Shown: positions 59,801 through 64,000 of the stretch, piece by piece
Position numbering within the stretch: position 1 is the stretch's first letter
Layout of the letters: the number at the start of each line of letters is the position of its first letter
From: Nyssa sinensis
Taxonomy: Eukaryota; Streptophyta; Magnoliopsida; Cornales; Nyssaceae
Direction: 5' to 3'
NCBI GenBank assembly: GCA_008638375.1
Contig: CM018052.1
Location: 19,451,571-19,515,570, forward strand
Length of the DNA stretch: 64,000 nucleotides
Position numbers and translations under genes: made by a program
Notes under the pieces: generated by a model
The model's input: the letters and a program-made list of their open reading frames with translations, nothing else
Database searches by the model: none
What the model was told of the DNA's origin: nothing

Positions 59801-60282
59801 ACACAAGTTCTGATTTTCTGAAATGGAGGTCACACACACGAAATGTAAATACATAATAGCACTCATATTTTATTGTTTTTAATTTAAAAATCAATTCTTT
59901 GGTTGCATGAAATCCTATTGGTGGGTTGAGAGGTGGGCTTCCTTTTGATGTATATATATACAAATTATAGGGCAAAATAAGGCACAAAAGGTGGGTAGCC
60001 TAAGTGGCTTTTCTTTTTGGGCTCAATTTCTTACTTCTTTTTGGGTCAAGGGTTCAAAACCCATTGGCCTCAAATTTTGGCTTCCCTTTTTTTTTTTGTT
60101 ATTTTTCCTTTATTCATATATTCATCTATTTATTCGTTTATTAACGCTATTGTTTATTTACTTATTTATTATTATTATTATTTTTCGATTTAATTTCATA
60201 TAACATTTTTATTACGTTTCTTAAAATTTCTAATTCCCAATTTCGTCACTAAATTTCCCGCTAATCCGGTCGGGGTGTTACA
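56827..60282 (-). repeat. 5' LTR of the Del/Tekay-like element
   Basis: 3456 bp; plus-view ends TGTCACGACCC and GGGGTGTTACA. Inside: a 77-bp tandem duplication at 57749-57902, repeated TTGAGTCCGGA-type modules at about 58490-58760, a GC-rich stretch at 59020-59160, a CT/CA-rich tract at 59600-59830 and a tRNA-like box pair at 59990-60085. Confidence 0.85.
57749..57902. repeat. 77-bp tandem duplication inside the 5' LTR
   Basis: CCAGCAAATTAGCACCTCGC and CCAGCAAATTAGAACCTCGC begin two copies that both end ACCCCGTGGTTAGGGTTC. Confidence 0.85.
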
Positions 60283-60534
60283 TACCACCTTGTCTATTTG
60301 AGACCACTCATCCATTTATTGTAAGTGGTTTAGTAATCACACACTGTCTCACTCATGGACCATTTTATTGTTCTCTCTATTTGCATGGACCGCATGGGAG
60401 GGACCAAGTTCTTCACTTTCTCTCTCTTTGTGGTTCATGATCTTCATGCTCCCCCAATATCCGCCATTGTCCGTTGTGAATTATGCACATGTACACAATT
60501 TACCAACTATCAAAGAAGTGGGTACAAACAACTG

Positions 60535-62470
60535 ATAATTTAGATTTAGATACTAATTATAGGGCTTATAGTTGATGTGATAGTGGGATTTCTATTATAA
60601 ATTGGAAAAATTGATACTAGTTGACCTTGAGAATTGAAGGGAATTGAAAATAAGTTGTGAATCTTAAAACATTATTGTCCTTAGCCGGTGGTGGAATGAT
60701 TTTTATTTCTCTAATTTGTTTATGAACATCTTTGTGTAACATGAATTCACATTACTTCATTGACCATGGAACCTAAAGATACCACTAAGATAATAGTGAA
60801 ATGTTGTTCATATCATTATTTTGGGATCATTTGCGCTATGATTTAGGCTTTTGTGCAAAAATATTTGATCAATTCTCAAAAGATATATGTTTGGTGTGGG
60901 TTCTATTATTCTTTATTTATTTTGGGCTAGGTGTTGTTTGCTACCATTTTCTTTGGATAAGTATAATTTCATTAATAAATGCCCAAAAGAGGTGTACTAA
61001 TTGCAAAAGGGGGAAACTTACAAAAAAAGGCCAAGACCCTCCAATAACTCTACAAAAGAATTAATACAAGATGAGTAAGATTTCAAAACCCAAATGTGTA
61101 TGGTCTTCAACAATCTATCTTTAAAACTACTAAGGAAAGCCTTTCCTTCAAAAATCTTACTATTTCTTTCTTTCCATATACACCAAAAAATACAAAGAGG
61201 GACTAATCTTCACACTTTCCGAACACTATATAAAACATGAACTCCTTGCCACATTTTCACCAGGTCTCCCATTGACCATGGCATCAGCCAAGAGCATCCA
61301 AAAAGAGAGAGAAGAAGACACCATATGTCTCTAGCAAACGGGTAATGGATAAACAAGTGATTTAAAGTTTATTCCCCTTCTAGGCACATCGAGCATCTAT
61401 TGGCCAAGTAGAGGACTCTTTTTTGCAAGTTAACTGAAGTCAAAATTGCCCCCCAAACCACTGTCCAAGGAAAAAATGCCACTTTTGCAAGGACTTTGGT
61501 TTGCCAAATTTCTTCCCAAAGGAACTCCTTTACACCCCTACCTATTTCGTTATATGGTGTTGAAAGAGACACAAAGTCTGGTGTTTTGGTATTTCTATCA
61601 TCGAAGTGGTGAAAACTTTGTAATGGTGATGAAATGTTGCAATTTTCTTTCCTTTTTTTAAAGCAAAAGAGAACAAAGAAAGACCCTAGCAAATAAAAAC
61701 ATAGATATAAATGAGGGAGAGATATTTCCTATTGACAAAAAAGAAATTCATGTTGAAACTAGTTGTTTGTTGGAGTGGGAAAGAGCTCAGTGGTTTGGTG
61801 TTGTCGGGGAGAGAGAGGTTTTTGGTTAACCTATCATGAGATTTACATTGTAACTAGACGAACAGCTAACTCAGTCCCCCCCTACCTATCAAAAATGGGC
61901 GTTCACACTTGCACGTACCCGTGCATGTCCGCTATTGTTGCTGCTGGCATTTCCATTACCTTTATTTATTTTATATAAGCACATGTATCATATCATAAAC
62001 AACACTTAAATGGGGGCATACTCATGTACATGAGAAGAATACATCTGTAGGCATTACCACTACCGCAACCAATATAATAATCTAGGATGGCTTTATTGCT
62101 TTAAACATTTGCCTTAACATGAGAAACCTCTGGTAACGAACACCTAGATTATTGTTCTTGTTGGTTGAGTGTTGATCCTTACATTTGGTTTCACAATGCT
62201 CTTTACCTTGTTTTAGCTCTGAGTGAATCCTACCTTAGGCTTTTATACACACTCCTGAAGCAGAAGCTAAGAATTTAGTCCTCCATAAGTATATGGTGTG
62301 AGGCTTTACCGGGGGAGCAACCTTGTCTATCATTAAGCCAAACTAGTTGTTCACTTGTTCTGGTCAACTAAAACTTAACTGATGAAGTTGTGAAGCCTTG
62401 AAGTTTGGAATTTTAAATTTCCATTTGTAATCATTTGTCTAGGATCGTAAAACAATACATTCAACTCCCC
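60535..62470. repeat. Segmental duplication, copy 2
   Basis: Diverged collinear copy of 53740-54987. It is longer because it contains a LINE 3' fragment (60956-61692) and other extra sequence, and it lacks the retroposon tail present in copy 1. Confidence 0.65.
60956..61692 (-). pseudogene. LINE 3' fragment with zinc-binding RT tail
   Basis: The minus strand reads EFLWEEIWQTKVLAKVAFFP, then WTVVWGAILTSVNLQKR and NRCSMCLEGE, the zf-RVT region at the C-terminus of plant L1 ORF2 (KVPxKVxFFxWxxxxGKILTxDNLxKR, CxxC). The A/T-rich 3' end lies near 60956-60990. It is 5'-truncated, as is usual for LINEs. Confidence 0.8.
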
Positions 62471-62489
62471 CCCCCCCCCCTTTTTTTTC

Positions 62490-62625
62490 CCACCAAATGT
62501 ACTTGAATGAAATCCCATGTGTAATTATGAACATGACACTGCAATTGATTGCCTTCTCCCCCTCCCCTCTTCCGGCAGATGTCCTTGAATGAATTCCCGT
62601 GTGCAATTATGAACATGACACTACA
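62490..62625. repeat. Local duplication of a 51-bp segment
   Basis: ATGTACTTGAATGAAATCCC and ATGTCCTTGAATGAATTCCC begin two copies about 80 bp apart; both continue with AATTATGAACATGACACT. A C-run/T-run (62467-62488) precedes the first. Confidence 0.8.
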
Positions 62626-62629
62626 ATTG

Positions 62630-64000
62630 GTGTTGGGTCATGTACCATGGTTGGTAAAAGTTCAAGCTATTAACCATGAGAACACATGTTCAATTACAAG
62701 GATAGCCACTTTGTGCAACACCAAAGATTAGGTCTATTCCTAGTCTATCCCTTTTTGTATCCTGCATTGATGAGACCAATAGTACGTGATCACATTTTTT
62801 GGTTGTGCATATGTTTCTTTTTTATGCTTACTTTCAAATGAAATAAGTTTAGAAGTAATTTAATTGTGTCATTTGAAGTATATTTATGAATATACATTCA
62901 AATGAAGATTAATTTTTTTCTTGTTGAGAAAATGAATATTTTTGATATCTCGAACTCTATATTAATAAATTTATACAAGACAAAACTGTGATAATAAAAA
63001 AGAATCTATGAAAATACAAAAAATAGTGCAATAACCAAAAAAAGCAAGATAATTCAATGTAAATCGACAGTGTCACTGAATCTACCACGTGTGGATTGAT
63101 CATATGTTCCCAATTTTCTATACTTTAATCTTTCATTTTGGGAAGGTACCATTTTTCGGAATAGTTTCTTGGATGTAGATTTTTTGGTATGTTCTATTGA
63201 ATATTATTCAAGGAGTTGTATACTTTAATTGAGTTGAACTTTAATTTCATAATGGATCTTGTACTTCTGACTGTAACTTTTGTCAAATATTTGGAGGGTG
63301 CAGTGTTTTTGTACTACTTCCATTGAGACTCTGTTTGCCTGTGATAAATTTTATATACTTGTTCTTTCATTAATATCTATGGGAGATACACGGATGAGGG
63401 CACATAAATATGGTGGATCTATTTTCAAATATTCTGCATTTAAGCTTTCATGTGCACTGATAAATGTTATGGACTCTTGCAATAATCCACATCAAGGCTG
63501 GAGATGGGTTCCATTCATCTGAGCTCCGGAAATGAAATTTTTAAATGGCCCTGTATACACAAGTGTTTGCCTTGAAACTTTTGCTTTGCAGATGGGACTT
63601 TTGCTTTTGGCTCGTGCAGTGTCAATTTATATTATTCTTAGATTGCATAAAACCCCCCTCTCTTCTCTCTTTAAGTTCACTTGTTTTTTAGGTAGGACCT
63701 CAATCAGTCAGTCAGTCATGTTTTCATAACACGCCCACCCCCACCCCCCGGGACCTTGTAATCACTCCATTCCAACCTTCTATGCATTTCATTCTTTTTT
63801 AATCTTTCAAGTTACTGCACCATTTGGTGCTGGTGCTGGTGCTGTTATCTGGGCTTCAAAATTGACTGACTGGTTGGTTGGTCTGGAAAATTATCTCATG
63901 GGGATACCACTTGCGTGGGTTAGGGCACCTAGACAGTGGTTCCTTGCTCATCTTCTTTAGCATGTTAACTTTTCATTCCACCCTACTTGTTCACGATTGC
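62630..64000. other. Unassigned right end
   Basis: AT-rich with a C-rich patch at 63732-63750 and short GGTGCT and CAGT repeats. I see no exon with convincing protein similarity. It could be intron of the gene starting at 53433 or intergenic. Confidence 0.4.

Larger units (their letters stand above)
54998..60282 (-). mobile_element. Del/Tekay-like chromovirus, gag only, 3' LTR truncated
   Basis: In its own orientation: 5' LTR 60282-56827 (3456 bp, TGTAACACCCC to GGTCGTGACA), primer-binding site 56823-56812, gag 56413-55418, polypurine tract (AAGGGGGGAAGGA) at about 55308-55296, and only 298 bp of 3' LTR (55295-54998). Protease, RT, RNase H, integrase and chromodomain are missing. The 298 bp of 3' LTR differ from the 5' LTR by about three substitutions and a poly-T length change, so insertion was recent. 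It must rely on enzymes from other copies. Confidence 0.85.

Noticed and set aside
1..64000. CRISPR arrays, bacterial operons, rRNA or organellar insertions
   Set aside because: No direct-repeat and spacer pattern, no Shine-Dalgarno-linked gene strings and no rRNA or plastid gene sequence were seen. The window is nuclear plant DNA.
1..64000. Endogenous pararetrovirus sequence
   Set aside because: All reverse transcriptase traces fit copia (YVDD with integrase upstream) or LINE. No movement-protein or coat-type pararetrovirus region was recognised.

Overview
This is nuclear DNA of a flowering plant, most likely a eudicot. It is AT-rich, the genes have GT-AG introns, the retrotransposon lineages are plant-specific, and the genes are typical land-plant genes. 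The species cannot be told from the sequence. Gene density is low: two complete host genes, the first exon of a third and one gene fragment lie among several layers of nested transposable elements.

Host genes. (1) 980-2888 (+): a compact four-exon cytochrome b561-domain membrane protein of 271 aa. (2) 6046-18959 (-): the urease accessory GTPase UreG, seven exons and 283 aa, spread over 12.9 kb because its introns hold a LINE, a Tourist-type MITE, a tandem repeat, a SINE and other repeats. Every junction is in phase and the GTPase motifs are intact. (3) 53433-53644 (+): a TATA-driven first exon of a small conserved plant protein with a CCDC174-like layout; its later exons are not in the window. 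(4) 29229-29321 (+): an orphan N-terminal fragment of a Rossmann-fold NAD(P)-binding protein.

Transposon layout. 19303-28177 is a decayed Ty1/copia element with two 389-bp LTRs and a TAATA target duplication, interrupted by a 3.1-kb solo LTR. 30604-31058 is a fold-back MITE with a 9-bp target duplication. 31362-52395 reads as one old minus-strand Ty3/gypsy-like element with LTRs of about 1.2 kb, split by later insertions: a 4.6-kb solo LTR (33373-37978, TSD GAATC) sitting inside an LTR-like remnant, a 2.8-kb LTR (40924-43723), and a SIRE-like copia solo LTR (43844-50192, TSD ATAAT) that itself holds another long-LTR insertion (44163-48371). With the insertions removed, the old element carries, antisense to its own PBS and PPT, a degenerate plant-mobile-domain (PMD-like) coding region. 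54998-60282 is a young minus-strand Del/Tekay-like chromovirus with an open gag but no pol and a truncated 3' LTR. It lies between two copies of a duplicated host segment (about 53740-54987 and 60535-62470).

The genes do not form an operon or pathway. The main interest is the readable insertion history, the antisense PMD region, a family of very long LTRs sharing internal modules, and a retroelement inserted 344 bp upstream of the UreG start codon. All calls come from reading the sequence; no alignment or database search was run.
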